Assembly: GCF_009856605.1 (NCBI RefSeq)
Contig: NZ_CP047242.1
Span: 1,920,001 to 1,984,000, forward strand
DNA length: 64,000 nucleotides
Direction of reading: 5' to 3'
DNA from: Trichormus variabilis 0441
GTDB taxonomy: Bacteria; Cyanobacteriota; Cyanobacteriia; Cyanobacteriales; Nostocaceae
Under the pieces are notes generated by a model. The model worked only from the letters and a program-made list of their open reading frames with translations, searched no databases and was not told the DNA's origin. Each line of letters starts with the position of its first letter. The first letter of the stretch is position 1. The translations under genes and the position numbers were made by a program. Of this stretch, positions 8,738 to 19,051 are shown piece by piece.

Positions 8738-11665
8738 TTACCTTGTTTCCATTGTTTCTACACGGAAACGTTCCACGGAAGAAATCAAATCACGGGACAC
8801 ACCAACCAGATTTTGCAGTGCGCCGGAAACTCTTTGTGCTTCTTGAGAAGTTTCTTGAGCCGTCAGTTCCACCGATTGCATTACCTGAGCCACAGCACGG
8901 GATGTTTCCGTCTGTTCTACGGTATCGCTGGTAATTGAGCGCACCAAAATATCGATGCGATTCGCTACTTGAATAATATTTTCGAGCGATCGCTTGGCTT
9001 CTTCCGCTAGTTTTGTGCCTTTAATTACCTGTTGTGTGCCTTCTTCCATTGCGGTCATTACTGAGCCTGTTTCGCTCTGGATTTGCATCACAATTTGTTC
9101 GATTTCCTTTAAGGATTTGGCTGATTTATCCGCTAATTGGCGGACTTCATCTGCCACAATTGCAAACCCCCGTCCGGCTTCTCCCGCCCTCGCTGCTTCA
9201 ATACTGGCGTTGAGTGCGAGTAAGTTGGTACGGGAAGCAATTTGCGAAATCAAGGCGACAATCTTAGAAATTTCTTGGGAAGATTCTGCCAAGCGTTTTA
9301 CCTTCCGGGTAGTTTCCGCGACAGTTTCCCGAATTTCCAAAATCCCCGCCACTGTGTTTTCCACTGCTTCCCCACCTTTGAGAGCGATCGTACTAGCATC
9401 ACGCGCCACTTTCTCGGCTTCTCGCGCTGCTTCCGCCACCCGTTGAATAGAGTCAGTCATCACCTGTACAGAATTTAAGGTAACTCCCAACTCTTCTGCT
9501 TGGCGCAAAGCATCACTCGATAAGGCTCTAGCAAAGGTTTCCGAATTGGTTGCACCTTTGGTTACTTCCTTCGCTGCAACTTTTACCTGTTGTACGATGT
9601 CCCGCAGGTTTTGAATTGTCAGGTTAAAGGCATCGGCAACGGCTCCCAACACGTCGGCTGTCACTTCCGCTTGTACTGTCAAATCCCCTCTGGCTGCGCC
9701 TTCCACATCATCTAGGAGGCGAATTACTTGGCGTTGTAGATTTTCTTTGGCTTCTTCTTGTTCATCAGCTTTGCGTTGGGCTTCATTGGTGGTGGTGAAA
9801 ATTACCCGCGCCATTTCGTTAAAGCCAGCCGATAACTGTCCTAGTTCATCGTTGGAATAGACTGTAGCTTGCACATTTAAGCTACCTTGACGGACAGCAT
9901 CAAATTGCGCTTGCAAATCCTTGGTGGTGCGGCGGACTTGTTTGATAGTCACACTCCCCATGAATGCGGCTGTGGCAAAACCCGTCATCCCTGCTGCCAA
10001 AGACATCGCCCAACTTGTGTACCGCAATGATTCCCGTTGTTGGGGAGGAGCAATGTTAGTAGCGGTAAAGCTAACTGTTGCCACAACCAAAGCGGAGAAG
10101 ACACCTACAACCCCACCAACCAACCAAGGTTTTGTGTCTAGGGAAGCGTTTTCTAATGGTGCTAACCAACCTTGCTCGACATTGATATTAGCTTCTACCT
10201 TGGGGACATCTGTTTGACTAAAGATTGGTACTGCTTCTTGGGAACCAGTAATGCTAAATAGCTCCTCATCGCGTTCTGTAGCATTGTTTGCAGTTTCTGC
10301 CGCTTTACCTCTAGGGATACTATTAATGTCTGTAGAACTGGAAAGCATCACATCACTAAAGCTGGAATCTGCTTCTGCCAGATCAAACCCAGGAATATTA
10401 CCTAAATCATCAAATTCATCAAAGTCGTCTAAAAATTCGATATTACTTTTAGAGTTTTCTTTATTGAAGATAATGCTGGTATCTTCATCATTGGTTATAC
10501 TTTCTGTTCCGAAAGCTGATTCAAATGCTTCAAAATCAAAACTCTCATCAACGTCAAAGTTATTCATCTCCTCTTTGAGGATATCTGGAGATGGTGATTT
10601 CATAGTAAAACCACTATTAACAGACGCGGGTGACTCTAATATTTCCTCTTGAGAAGCTATTTCCTGTAACCAGTTATTTGATTCTGGATGAGCAATATCA
10701 TCTAGACTATCATCAGGCAAATTCTCTAGGGGTATGAAGCCATTCACAAGTTCTTCTTTATTTGGTGAAGAATTTTCTGGTTCTGGCTTGCTTTTATTTA
10801 TGTCTAATTCATCTGTAGTATCTTCTTGACCATTTTCTATTAAGAATTCAGCTACAGAAGCTTGCCCAATAAAACTGTTTGTTGTGTCGAATTCGGCAAA
10901 AGGTGAATCGATATTACTTTGGTGATGGCCGACGACAGAATCTGGGTTATCGGTTGGCTCTTCTGTGCCAATCTCCAATAAATTATCAGTCTGCGGCTCT
11001 TCCAGGCTATCTTCCTGCCAGAACATCGGTAACTCTAGTTCCACTTGTTCTTGATGCGAGTTTGTCTTTTGCTCTTCTTCTTGCTCAAGGTTCAACGCAA
11101 AAGGATCATCACTAAAAGCTGGTATAGATTCTATAGATTCTGGGTTTTTATTAAAAGAAATACTATCTGTAGGTGTTTCAAAAGGATTATCTAAAGATAA
11201 ATCCTCTGTGGTTACCAATGATTGTTGTGTTTCTAAAGCATTTAAATCGAAGTTATTGCTGTCAAAATCTTCAATAGACCCCAAATCTTCTAATTCTAAT
11301 TCTGCTGATTCTTTAAAGGTAAATACACCCAAATCTATGGATTCGTTGTTGTGAAGATTCGCTGACTGCTCAGCGATTGATTTTGATTGTTGATATTGGC
11401 TAATATTTTCCAGACCACTTTGAGCAAATCCAATAAGTTCAAAGTCATCGGTTAACTGTATGACCTGTTCGTATTCTGCTGTTGCCACATCGTACTGCTG
11501 CAAAACATAGTAGATGTGACCCCGCAACAAATGAGAATTAGGGTCGTCTGGTACATTCTGCACAACCTGATCAACTAAACTGGCGGCAACTTCATATTTT
11601 TGTTCCGCGTAGGCTGTACAAGCCTGCTGATACTTTTCGAGGTATTCTTCTATACTTGCTGCCAT
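8738..11665 (-). CDS. hmpD: HmpD methyl-accepting chemotaxis protein
   Basis: Chemoreceptor of 975 residues. The N-terminus (about 1-90) has TPR-like helices, followed by an acidic disordered linker to about residue 500. Two hydrophobic helices at about 510-535 and 550-572 are separated by only a short loop. Then come a HAMP domain, a second HAMP-like linker, and the MCP signalling hairpin with its conserved tip ([20 protein letters not shown], near residue 815). There is no periplasmic sensor domain, so the input is probably cytoplasmic, as in PilJ-like and Hmp receptors. I chose ATG 11665 because a strong GGGAGGGGAG lies just upstream; an earlier ATG at 11695 would overlap hmpC. It is transcribed with hmpC and hmpB. 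Such receptors sit at cell poles near the type IV pili in hormogonia. Confidence 0.88.
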   Translation of the reverse strand: MAASIEEYLEKYQQACTAYAEQKYEVAASLVDQVVQNVPDDPNSHLLRGHIYYVLQQYDVATAEYEQVIQLTDDFELIGFAQSGLENISQYQQSKSIAEQSANLHNNESIDLGVFTFKESAELELEDLGSIEDFDSNNFDLNALETQQSLVTTEDLSLDNPFETPTDSISFNKNPESIESIPAFSDDPFALNLEQEEEQKTNSHQEQVELELPMFWQEDSLEEPQTDNLLEIGTEEPTDNPDSVVGHHQSNIDSPFAEFDTTNSFIGQASVAEFLIENGQEDTTDELDINKSKPEPENSSPNKEELVNGFIPLENLPDDSLDDIAHPESNNWLQEIASQEEILESPASVNSGFTMKSPSPDILKEEMNNFDVDESFDFEAFESAFGTESITNDEDTSIIFNKENSKSNIEFLDDFDEFDDLGNIPGFDLAEADSSFSDVMLSSSTDINSIPRGKAAETANNATERDEELFSITGSQEAVPIFSQTDVPKVEANINVEQGWLAPLENASLDTKPWLVGGVVGVFSALVVATVSFTATNIAPPQQRESLRYTSWAMSLAAGMTGFATAAFMGSVTIKQVRRTTKDLQAQFDAVRQGSLNVQATVYSNDELGQLSAGFNEMARVIFTTTNEAQRKADEQEEAKENLQRQVIRLLDDVEGAARGDLTVQAEVTADVLGAVADAFNLTIQNLRDIVQQVKVAAKEVTKGATNSETFARALSSDALRQAEELGVTLNSVQVMTDSIQRVAEAAREAEKVARDASTIALKGGEAVENTVAGILEIRETVAETTRKVKRLAESSQEISKIVALISQIASRTNLLALNASIEAARAGEAGRGFAIVADEVRQLADKSAKSLKEIEQIVMQIQSETGSVMTAMEEGTQQVIKGTKLAEEAKRSLENIIQVANRIDILVRSITSDTVEQTETSRAVAQVMQSVELTAQETSQEAQRVSGALQNLVGVSRDLISSVERFRVETMETR

Positions 11666-11682
11666 TTGCTCCCCTCCCAATT

Positions 11683-12213
11683 TCATCCTGCCCACCTCGC
11701 ACTCCGCAAAATTGCCATTTGGTCGAGTAGTCTTAGAGATTGGTTGTTTTTAGGCTCTAATAACCACTCTCCCCGCAAAAATGGAGCCATAGTATCCGGT
11801 ATGCTTGTAGGTGGCATGAGATTTTGTACATCTAGCCAGTCCATACCGCCGATCGCATCCACAGCTAAACCCACAGTTGTGTCTTGCTCCTGAACTGCAA
11901 TCACCGGAATTTCTGCTCTGTCTGTGTTTAAGGGAGTTGCTTCCCCTAGAAATTGACCCAAGTCTGCCACCCAAATTACTCGACCTCGTAAATTTAGAGT
12001 ACCCAAAAGTAAAGGAGAAGCATTAGGAATCGGGGTGATTCTATCGGGACTTAGTTCCATCACCTCTCTAATACCAGTTGCGGGTAGTGCAAACTCCTGA
12101 TGCGAGGGAATATAAAACCGTAGATGTAACTCACCTTCAGGACTTTCTACTTGTAATTCTGGGCGGAAATGGTCTTGACCACCGCCGTTTAAAAAGTCCG
12201 GTTTGCTGACCAT
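11683..12213 (-). CDS. hmpC: HmpC CheW-like coupling protein
   Basis: A 176-residue single CheW domain with the conserved core ([14 protein letters not shown]... [22 protein letters not shown]) and a late [11 protein letters not shown] segment. CheW proteins dock the CheA kinase onto chemoreceptors. The short N-terminal extension (residues 1-30) is polar. It begins 13 bases after the hmpB stop codon, with AAGGATG ahead of the ATG, and is followed 17 bases later by hmpD, so hmpB, hmpC and hmpD look like one transcript. Confidence 0.88.
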   Translation of the reverse strand: MVSKPDFLNGGGQDHFRPELQVESPEGELHLRFYIPSHQEFALPATGIREVMELSPDRITPIPNASPLLLGTLNLRGRVIWVADLGQFLGEATPLNTDRAEIPVIAVQEQDTTVGLAVDAIGGMDWLDVQNLMPPTSIPDTMAPFLRGEWLLEPKNNQSLRLLDQMAILRSARWAG

Positions 12214-12226
12214 ATTGTTTTCATCC

Positions 12227-12592
12227 TTATCCTCGCAGTAGTTGTTTGACTGTTCCCACCAATTCGGTTGGTTGAAACGGTTTTGCTATGTAAGCATCCG
12301 CACCCTGTTTCATACCCCAGTAGCGGTCAAATTCTTCTCCTTTAGAAGAACACATCACTACCGGGACATTTTGGGTTTTGGGATCTGACTTTAATCGACG
12401 GCAAACTTCGTAGCCATTCATTTTGGGCATGACAATATCTAGGACTACGAGATCGGGAGGTTCTTCTTTGATTGCCTCTAATGCTTCTAATCCGTCAGTT
12501 GCATGGGTAACTGTTAAGCCACTGGCTTTCAGGAGGTCTGTAATCATCTCCCTCTGTGCAAGACTGTCTTCCACAATCAGAACTGTACTCAT
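12227..12592 (-). CDS. hmpB: HmpB CheY-like response regulator
   Basis: A stand-alone receiver of 121 residues with all catalytic positions: the acidic pair in VLIVEDS, phospho-acceptor Asp52 in VVLDIVMP, Ser/Thr in VVMCSSKG and Lys in YIAKPF. A textbook AGGAGG lies 10 bases before the ATG. It is first of the hmpB-hmpC-hmpD series. By homology to the Nostoc punctiforme locus it is a target of HmpE phosphorylation; PilG/PilH of twitching systems are the nearest functional analogues. Confidence 0.88.
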   Translation of the reverse strand: MSTVLIVEDSLAQREMITDLLKASGLTVTHATDGLEALEAIKEEPPDLVVLDIVMPKMNGYEVCRRLKSDPKTQNVPVVMCSSKGEEFDRYWGMKQGADAYIAKPFQPTELVGTVKQLLRG

Positions 12593-12864
12593 AAATGGCT
12601 ATCTACCTCCTGATGTAGACGTTCCTGTTTGGAACATTCCCTGATCTCCCCACAAAAATTACTGTATAAATTAATTCTATTGTTTGGTTAATTGTCTTGA
12701 TAATACTTTGTCTCGGAGTAGGTTGATTCTGTGATAACATCTTTTACCCCATATTTTACGGAATCAACAAGTCTAAATAGGGTATAGAGATGAGAGGAAA
12801 GGTGTCCCGCCACTTTGGTAATAGATAATTACGAATGGGTAATAGGCCTATTACCTATTACCCA
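12593..12864. promoter_or_regulatory. Gap upstream of hmpB with STRR block
   Basis: The gap between hmpA and hmpB is 272 bases, so hmpB may have its own promoter. Close to the hmpA stop (12826-12880) lies an inverted set of gggtaat/attaccc heptamers centred on taataggcctatta, which could fold into a hairpin and terminate hmpA transcription. Confidence 0.45.
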
Positions 12865-14103
12865 TTACCCATTACCAAATTCCCATCCCTTGGTGGGCGA
12901 GGATTTTAAGTATTTTTCTACAAGCATGAGTAATTCATCATCATTAAAAGGTTTTATGAGGTAATCTGTTGCCCCGGCCATCCTAGCTCTGATTTGATCT
13001 ATAAATTTATCTTTACTACTCAACATAATCATCGGTATATACCGAAATACTTGAGATTGACGCAGCATGGCACAAATCTCATAACCATTTAGTTCGGGGG
13101 AAGAAATGTCACAGAAAACTAAATTTGGTCGGAGTTGAAAAATTAGACCTAAAGCTTCTAGGGGATTGGTTAACACGATTACTTCCGGTATAGTGTAACC
13201 CGTCGCTTCATATCCTCGTGTTTGCAGAATAGACTCTACAGTTTCACAAATACTTTTTGTATCGTCAATACAGAGGATTTTCGCTTTCTTTTGGTTTCCT
13301 GGCGTGTGGATGTTGATCGGACAATTATTTGCTTCTGGATGGGTTAGTTTTAACCAACCTTGTTGTACATATGGATAGATAACCTTGGCGACTGTCAAAA
13401 TGTCTCGATTGAGATAACGTGCTAGTTGACGTAAGGTAGTTTTTCCATCAGCCCATTGCTGAAGTTTATTCATTGTGGCTTCTGGGAGTGATGAGTTTAA
13501 ATGAACTCTGTCAGCTAATATTGGCAATTGTTCTGGTGACTGAATATAGGGATATAGCTCGTGCCATTGTTGTAATTGTTGGGTGGCTTGAGTGACTAAT
13601 GGCGAAATCTCCCAGGTGCTTAATCGGGGAGCGATCGCTGTATCCTGACAAAACATAAACCTACCTTGGTGTAAACTCAATAAGTCAAATAATGTCTCAC
13701 CAACCAAACGGTAGATAATATTTTCAGCTATTTGAGAATTAATAATATTCCGCTCTAATAACAGCCAAAGATATTCATATTCTGAGGAATTTAGTTTACC
13801 TAAGCTAGTCAGATATTGTTCGTCTAGACCCATTTCTACGCGATAATAACGCAAATAGCCGTCAATCCGCGAAAAATTAATATCTCCTTCTTGACAATAA
13901 ATTATTTGCCCATTCAAAAAATATATCAGCCAATATTGTTGTTGGTAATTCCTAAAATAATCTGGCTCTTCTGCATCTTCTTTAGCATTTTGATGAGGCT
14001 TGTACAAGCTAGGTGCTTCAATCAAAAGTTGCCCAGTTCGCTGTCCCAATTCAATCAATTGCAGGATACTGCGAATATCGATTTCATGTAAACTTCCCTG
14101 CAT
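12865..14103 (-). CDS. hmpA: HmpA PatA-like response regulator
   Basis: A 412-residue protein with an N-terminal PATAN-type region (begins MQGSLHEIDIRSILQLIELGQRTGQLLIE) and a C-terminal receiver (about 275-400) with Asp in LVFCDISSPELNG, the acidic pair in LCIDD and Lys in YLIKPF. The architecture matches PatA (heterocyst patterning), PixG (phototaxis) and HmpA. Its position first in an hmp-type cluster, divergent from hmpF, supports HmpA. Its 3' end and downstream gap contain gggtaat STRR copies. No strong ribosome binding site is visible before ATG 14103, although MQGSL is the usual start of this family. Confidence 0.82.
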   Translation of the reverse strand: MQGSLHEIDIRSILQLIELGQRTGQLLIEAPSLYKPHQNAKEDAEEPDYFRNYQQQYWLIYFLNGQIIYCQEGDINFSRIDGYLRYYRVEMGLDEQYLTSLGKLNSSEYEYLWLLLERNIINSQIAENIIYRLVGETLFDLLSLHQGRFMFCQDTAIAPRLSTWEISPLVTQATQQLQQWHELYPYIQSPEQLPILADRVHLNSSLPEATMNKLQQWADGKTTLRQLARYLNRDILTVAKVIYPYVQQGWLKLTHPEANNCPINIHTPGNQKKAKILCIDDTKSICETVESILQTRGYEATGYTIPEVIVLTNPLEALGLIFQLRPNLVFCDISSPELNGYEICAMLRQSQVFRYIPMIMLSSKDKFIDQIRARMAGATDYLIKPFNDDELLMLVEKYLKSSPTKGWEFGNG

Positions 14104-14509
14104 TTAGTTTAGTCCAGAGTCAATAGTCAGTTGTCAGTTGTCAGTTGTCATGCACTATTAGTATTCTTCTTTTCCCCCTGCTCCCTTCCTGCTACTCTCC
14201 ATTCCCTATATGTTTCTTTCACAACCAGTCTTAATCAGGTAATACATTTACTTATAAACTGTAAATTTTCTTAATAGAATTGAGATAAAGTTAGTGATAA
14301 CACGGAAGTCATCATAACTGCCATCAGTACAAAATATTAGAGACAACAATCAATTCGCTGTTCTCAATATCGAAACGCTATATTTCGCTCCTATAAATAG
14401 TTTTGTTCGTCTGATTCTCCTCAATTTAGGTGAAATTAAGACAATTTAGCAGAATTATATAAGGTATATCTCAAAACATTGGCATCAAGTACACAAGAGG
14501 AAGAACGGT
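14104..14509. promoter_or_regulatory. Divergent promoter region hmpA / hmpF
   Basis: A 406-base AT-rich gap between the divergent hmpA and hmpF genes, so promoters for both must lie here. Tgtcagt STRR copies sit at 14120-14150 next to hmpA. I cannot assign sigma-factor boxes with confidence. Confidence 0.5.
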
Positions 14510-16261
14510 GTGCTGTATTTAGCAGAAGTACAAAAGCAGAAAGGTGGCTTACTGAGTGGTAGTTCCAAAACCGAATTAAAACTGCTAGCTTGTCAGCGAA
14601 CCGACCAGAATTGGAGTACTGTGTCGGAAGAGGTAATTGCAGCAGAGGAAGCCAGCAAGTTAAACGATGGCGCACTGGTTTTGGTGGAACTCACACCAAA
14701 TCGCCAAGTGCAAAGGATTCAGGAGGCTGGTAGGCCGCTCGTCAATATTTTGCAGAACTTTTCCCGACAGTTGGAAAAATATAAGCTTAAGGAAGACGAA
14801 ATAGACCAGTGGAAAGAGTCGCTGACATTTCAGGCACAGGAGTTGAATCGCCGAGAAATGGATATGGAAGTGCGACTGGAACAATTACATGAAATGGAAG
14901 ATGAGTTCCAACGCCTGGAAGCACAAAAACAGGAGGTGGACACATCCCGTGAACAAATTGAGCAATTACAAGCTGAAGTTGAACGCAATCGCCAAGAATT
15001 GGAAGGTGCTTGGGAGCATTTGCGGGGTGAGCAGCGCCGTTTAGAGGAACGCCTGCAAGAGGGGAATGTATTGGATGCAACTCAAAGTCAGGCGATGAGT
15101 GAGTTACTCGATCGCTTGTCTAGTCGCATTGCGCCCACAGAAACCGTCAGGGAACACCTACGTGTGGCTGTGGAATTAATCGAAAAACAGCAAGCTACTC
15201 TGAATCCTCACTGGCAAAATTTGGAACAACAAAAAACTTTAGTTCATCAAAAGCAAGAAGAAGCTGATAAATTGGCGCAAACATATAGCGATCGCCAAAA
15301 CTCATGCAAACAAGCACAGGATTCTTTACAACAGCAAACTGCTCAATTAAAAGTTAATACAAACTCACTTATAGCCAAAGAAGAACATATTCGCTTTGTA
15401 AAAGAGCAGTTACAATCTCAAGATACTTTATATCAACAGGTTAATTTTTTGGCTGCTTCTTCTGGTAATGCGGTTCCCAGCCAGAAATTAGATGTGCAAG
15501 CTCTGGAGAATATGCCCTTAGATGAACTACAAAAGATAGTTCAAGATTTAATAGATAAATTGGGAATAGATTCTAGCTTTGTTCATGACCAAGAACAAGA
15601 ACTGACATATAAACAACAAACCATAGAAGAACTGCAACAAAAAATTAACCAAGCATCTGGTCAGGATTTAGTTAATTTGCAACTTGAGTTGTCAGATGAA
15701 CGAGACTTGTATCAGATGCTCAATCAAACTTTGGTTGGACAAAGACGTAATTTGTTAGCCAGGCAAAAGTTGATTCAGCAACACCAAAACGTACTACTAC
15801 GGCGACAAGGACAACCTGTTCCCACCACAGAAGACGATAACAGCGTTGATTTTTCCCCAATTCTGCAACAAATCGAAACTCAAAGGCAAAAACAATCCCA
15901 GGAATTACAACAACTGGAACGAGAAATTGAACAAATGCGTTCTGCTATTGAGCTAGACCAAGGGATGATTGACAATCAAGCTCATGACCTCCAAGAAAAG
16001 CAGCAGGAACTGAAAACGATAGAATCTGATTTATTATCATTAAAAACAGCAACTGCTGAATGCTGGGGTCGGATAAATCTCTATCAAGAAGCTCTACAAC
16101 CCATCCAGGATTGTGTAGATGAGTTAAGGCACAAACTACAAGGAATTGGAGAATCTTTGGCGCAAATCCAAGAAACAGGTGATTATCAACTCCAAACTAT
16201 TACCGAGATTCGTCAGACTATCAGTAGTTTTATCTCTCAGCCTGAGTTGTTGGCATCATAA
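14510..16261 (+). CDS. hmpF: HmpF coiled-coil motility protein
   Basis: A 583-residue protein that is almost entirely Gln/Glu/Leu-rich coiled coil from about residue 80 to the end. A compact globular N-terminus (MLYLAEVQKQKGGLLSGSSKTELKLLACQ) is conserved in this family. The GTG start at 14510 is preceded by AGAGGAAG. HmpF in Nostoc punctiforme is needed for polar type IV pilus activity, and filament-forming and unicellular cyanobacteria carry orthologues. It is divergent from hmpA and converges with tilS only 16 bases later. The call rests on locus context plus the N-terminal motif; the coiled coil alone would not be diagnostic. Confidence 0.8.
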   Translation: MLYLAEVQKQKGGLLSGSSKTELKLLACQRTDQNWSTVSEEVIAAEEASKLNDGALVLVELTPNRQVQRIQEAGRPLVNILQNFSRQLEKYKLKEDEIDQWKESLTFQAQELNRREMDMEVRLEQLHEMEDEFQRLEAQKQEVDTSREQIEQLQAEVERNRQELEGAWEHLRGEQRRLEERLQEGNVLDATQSQAMSELLDRLSSRIAPTETVREHLRVAVELIEKQQATLNPHWQNLEQQKTLVHQKQEEADKLAQTYSDRQNSCKQAQDSLQQQTAQLKVNTNSLIAKEEHIRFVKEQLQSQDTLYQQVNFLAASSGNAVPSQKLDVQALENMPLDELQKIVQDLIDKLGIDSSFVHDQEQELTYKQQTIEELQQKINQASGQDLVNLQLELSDERDLYQMLNQTLVGQRRNLLARQKLIQQHQNVLLRRQGQPVPTTEDDNSVDFSPILQQIETQRQKQSQELQQLEREIEQMRSAIELDQGMIDNQAHDLQEKQQELKTIESDLLSLKTATAECWGRINLYQEALQPIQDCVDELRHKLQGIGESLAQIQETGDYQLQTITEIRQTISSFISQPELLAS

Positions 16262-16277
16262 AAGGCAGGAGGCAGAA

Positions 16278-17306
16278 TTAATTGTTGCGCCTTTCCCCAT
16301 TTCTGAATAATATCCAATTGTCTTGGACTTGAGCGATCGCACCACCAGGGAAAGGATCTGTTTGCGAACGGTTGGGTGCTGTGATTAAGGCTGTTAATTT
16401 CTCGATATGCTCAAAATTAGGCGCATCAGCAAGTATTTCTTGTAATACCTGCCGCATCACCCGGCGTTGCAGTGCTAAGGGTGCTTTTTGCAATACCTGA
16501 CGGTTAAGCCGTAATAGAAAGGGTGAAGGAGATGAGGGAGATAAAAATTCTTCCCCTACTTCCCATTCCATCGCCTTTTCCTTCAACTGCTGGGCGGTGC
16601 GTTCTAGATACTCAACGTCTGCTTGTAGCAGTTCGGCGGTTTGGGCTATGGCTAATTCGGCTTGGGGGTTAAAATTGGCTTGTAAGTAGGGAATTAATTC
16701 TTGACGGATGCGATTACGAGCATATTTTAAGTCTTGATTGGTGGAATCTTCCCAGATTGGTAGCTGAAACTCTTGACAAAATTGCTCTGTTTGTTTGCGA
16801 GTAATTTCTAATAATGGACGTACTAATAAAATATTTTCAGTTAGTGGGCGCTGCCAAGTCAAAGCTTGTAAGCCATCCGCACCAGTACCGCGCATTAAAT
16901 TGTAAAGTAAGGTTTCAGCGCGATCGCTAGCTGTGTGACCTGTGACTATATATTCGTAATTGTATGCTTGAGCGATCGCACTTAAAGTCTCATAGCGCCA
17001 CTCACGAGCTGTAGCTTCACTATTTATAGGTTTACTGGCTGTTTCTAAATAAAAAGACACACCCCAAGTTTCAGATAAATTTTTGACATGATCAGCATTA
17101 GCTTGAGAGTCAACACGCCAACGATGATCACAATGGGCAATACCTAACTCCCATCCCCATTTCAGTTGTAAATCTAACAATAATTTGATTAAACACAGAG
17201 AATCTTGTCCACCGGAAACTGCGACTAATAGCCTTTGATTGCGCTCAAATAAGTGACGCGATCGGATAGTACGATGTATCTTTGCATGAAGCTTAGTCCA
17301 TACCAT
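16278..17306 (-). CDS. tilS: tRNA(Ile)-lysidine synthetase TilS
   Basis: A 342-residue enzyme that converts C34 of the CAU tRNA-Ile to lysidine, so that the tRNA is charged with Ile and reads AUA. It carries the PP-loop ATP-binding motif SGGQDS at residues 31-36, the following GIAHCDHRWR, and VTGHTASDRAETLLYNLMRG, all standard for TilS. The length is in the range of cyanobacterial TilS, which are shorter than the E. coli form. A KGK-domain gene lies 35 bases upstream in the same direction and may be co-transcribed. It ends tail to tail with hmpF. Confidence 0.93.
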   Translation of the reverse strand: MVWTKLHAKIHRTIRSRHLFERNQRLLVAVSGGQDSLCLIKLLLDLQLKWGWELGIAHCDHRWRVDSQANADHVKNLSETWGVSFYLETASKPINSEATAREWRYETLSAIAQAYNYEYIVTGHTASDRAETLLYNLMRGTGADGLQALTWQRPLTENILLVRPLLEITRKQTEQFCQEFQLPIWEDSTNQDLKYARNRIRQELIPYLQANFNPQAELAIAQTAELLQADVEYLERTAQQLKEKAMEWEVGEEFLSPSSPSPFLLRLNRQVLQKAPLALQRRVMRQVLQEILADAPNFEHIEKLTALITAPNRSQTDPFPGGAIAQVQDNWILFRNGERRNN

Positions 17307-17341
17307 GTTGGTGTTGTCATGGAAGTGCCAATATTACAACA

Positions 17342-17653
17342 TCATAGAATGTCGAACTGTGTTAATTTTTCGCTAATTTCTTCTAGTGGTGATTCGGGTT
17401 CATCAGGAGAAAATTCTAAAGCCAGTCTCACTTTGCCTTTCTTCCATCCTTGAGCCGTAAATTTTAATACTTCACAATTTATACCTAGAGTATATAAATT
17501 AGCTTCAGGTGTGCCATCTGCTCCAATATATTCTTTAATCGCCGTAATCAAATCACGAACTTTAAAAGTTTTAGCAATATCTAATTTATTAAATGTATCC
17601 GGTTCTATAGATACTACTTCATCATGGTTTAGTCTTTCAAATCCATCTCCCAT
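17342..17653 (-). CDS. KGK domain protein
   Basis: A 103-residue protein whose C-terminal part contains the W(K)KGKVRL signature of the cyanobacterial KGK domain, preceded by an N-terminal half (FERLNHDEVVSIEP) typical of the family. Molecular function is unknown. A good Shine-Dalgarno (CAGGAG) precedes ATG 17653. It lies just upstream of tilS on the same strand. The acidic C-terminus (SPDEPESPLEEISEK) suggests a soluble protein. Confidence 0.75.
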   Translation of the reverse strand: MGDGFERLNHDEVVSIEPDTFNKLDIAKTFKVRDLITAIKEYIGADGTPEANLYTLGINCEVLKFTAQGWKKGKVRLALEFSPDEPESPLEEISEKLTQFDIL

Positions 17654-17826
17654 AAGAAACTCCTGTGGCTAAATCTATAGTTCCTTTCCACAGATATAAT
17701 GCTTTATCCGCAATAAATCATGATTTTGTAGATTTAGTGACAACTAATATAAATATTTATACTCAGTTATTTAATCAGATAGATTCTCCTCTCCAAGAAC
17801 GAAGAGGAGAACAACGGATAAGTTGT

Positions 17827-18882
17827 TTAAAAAAACCACCCGTAGGAATGTAAACCTTTGCCCAAAAGATTGACACCAAGGTAACAAATCCAGACAACAA
17901 CAAAGCCACTAGCAGCTAAAATTGCTGGACGACGACCTTGCCAACCACGGGTAATTCTGGCGTGGAGATAGGCAGCGAATACTAACCAAGTAATCAACGC
18001 CCAAGTTTCTTTAGGGTCCCAACTCCAGTAAGAACCCCAGGCTTCGTTTGCCCAAACTGCACCAGCAATAATCCCAATTGTCAACAGGGGAAATCCTAAA
18101 CCAATGATGCGATAGCTGATGTTGTCTAGGGTTTCGGCTAGGCTGAGGCGTTGGGGCGAGAGGGTTTCGGTAGGTGTTAAGGTTGTTGCTTGAGGGGTAG
18201 TAGCTAAATTCAATACGGCTGTGTTACCGTTGCCGTTATTTTGGCTTTCCAAACGAGCAAAACCATTATTTTCTACTGGTGGTGTTGCTGGTTGAGAAAC
18301 TAGTTCACCAGCTTTCATCAAGCGATAGCCGTTGGTACGATAGCCACCGTTACCGACAGAACTACCTTGTAACTGTATATTGTTACCACGAGTAATCACC
18401 AAGAAAGCGATCGCCAATAATGAACCTACCATCAAGGCCGAGTAACTCAACATCATAACGCTGACGTGCATCATCAGCCAGTTTGACTTCAGTGCAGGTA
18501 CTAAGGGTTCTGATACCTGCATATCTGATGGCAATGTTAAGGTAGCAAAAGCCACAATTCCCATAGCCACAGGGGTAGTAAACACACCTACTAAACGACT
18601 GCGGCTAGAATTTTCAGCAATCAGATGAACAGTTGTAATTCCCCAAGAAAGGAAGAACAGCGACTCATACAAATTACTTAAAGGGAAATAACCAGCTTCG
18701 ATCCAGCGTGCGCCCAGCAGGGTTGCTATGGACAAATTAGCGATCGCCATCCCAGCTGTTCCTAAAGCATTAATCGCTGGTAAACCCGGAAACGCTGCAC
18801 CTATCCAATAAAGCAGCATTGTAAGGAATAAGACGGCAAAGGACGCGTTATCTAACCAGTTCTGGAGTGAAACCAGATTCAT
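17827..18882 (-). CDS. ccsA: Cytochrome c biogenesis protein CcsA (system II)
   Basis: A 351-residue polytopic membrane protein with the haem-handling WWD-type motif ([19 protein letters not shown]) near the C-terminus. With Ccs1/ResB it forms the system II synthase that attaches haem to c-type cytochromes on the lumenal/periplasmic side. This serves cytochrome c6, cytochrome f and related proteins. A variable hydrophilic loop lies at about residues 165-250. The ATG at 18882 is preceded by GGAGAA. Some databases name this family CcsB. Confidence 0.92.
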   Translation of the reverse strand: MNLVSLQNWLDNASFAVLFLTMLLYWIGAAFPGLPAINALGTAGMAIANLSIATLLGARWIEAGYFPLSNLYESLFFLSWGITTVHLIAENSSRSRLVGVFTTPVAMGIVAFATLTLPSDMQVSEPLVPALKSNWLMMHVSVMMLSYSALMVGSLLAIAFLVITRGNNIQLQGSSVGNGGYRTNGYRLMKAGELVSQPATPPVENNGFARLESQNNGNGNTAVLNLATTPQATTLTPTETLSPQRLSLAETLDNISYRIIGLGFPLLTIGIIAGAVWANEAWGSYWSWDPKETWALITWLVFAAYLHARITRGWQGRRPAILAASGFVVVWICYLGVNLLGKGLHSYGWFF

Positions 18883-18952
18883 AAAATGTTCTCCGCAGTG
18901 GATTTTTGAAAATCATTTATCCTGACTTTTCTGATCCTATCTGCTCTAGGGA

Positions 18953-18986
18953 GTTCAAAATTCAAAATTCAAAATTCAAAATTAGA
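18953..18986. repeat. AATTCAAAATTC short tandem repeat
   Basis: Four copies of a 10-base ttcaaaattc-type unit upstream of ccsA. It is a common STRR class in Nostoc genomes, with no function that I can infer. Confidence 0.7.
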
Positions 18987-19051
18987 AATTTTTAGGCCTT
19001 AGGTATCTAGCATGGATTATGAAACCTAGTATTTTGCACTCTATACCTTGA

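Noticed and set aside
8743..11115. Several plus-strand ORFs opposite hmpD
   Set aside because: Antisense shadows of the chemoreceptor coding frame.
17665..17853. 62-codon plus-strand ORF near the ccsA end
   Set aside because: Overlaps the 3' end of ccsA and has no family features.
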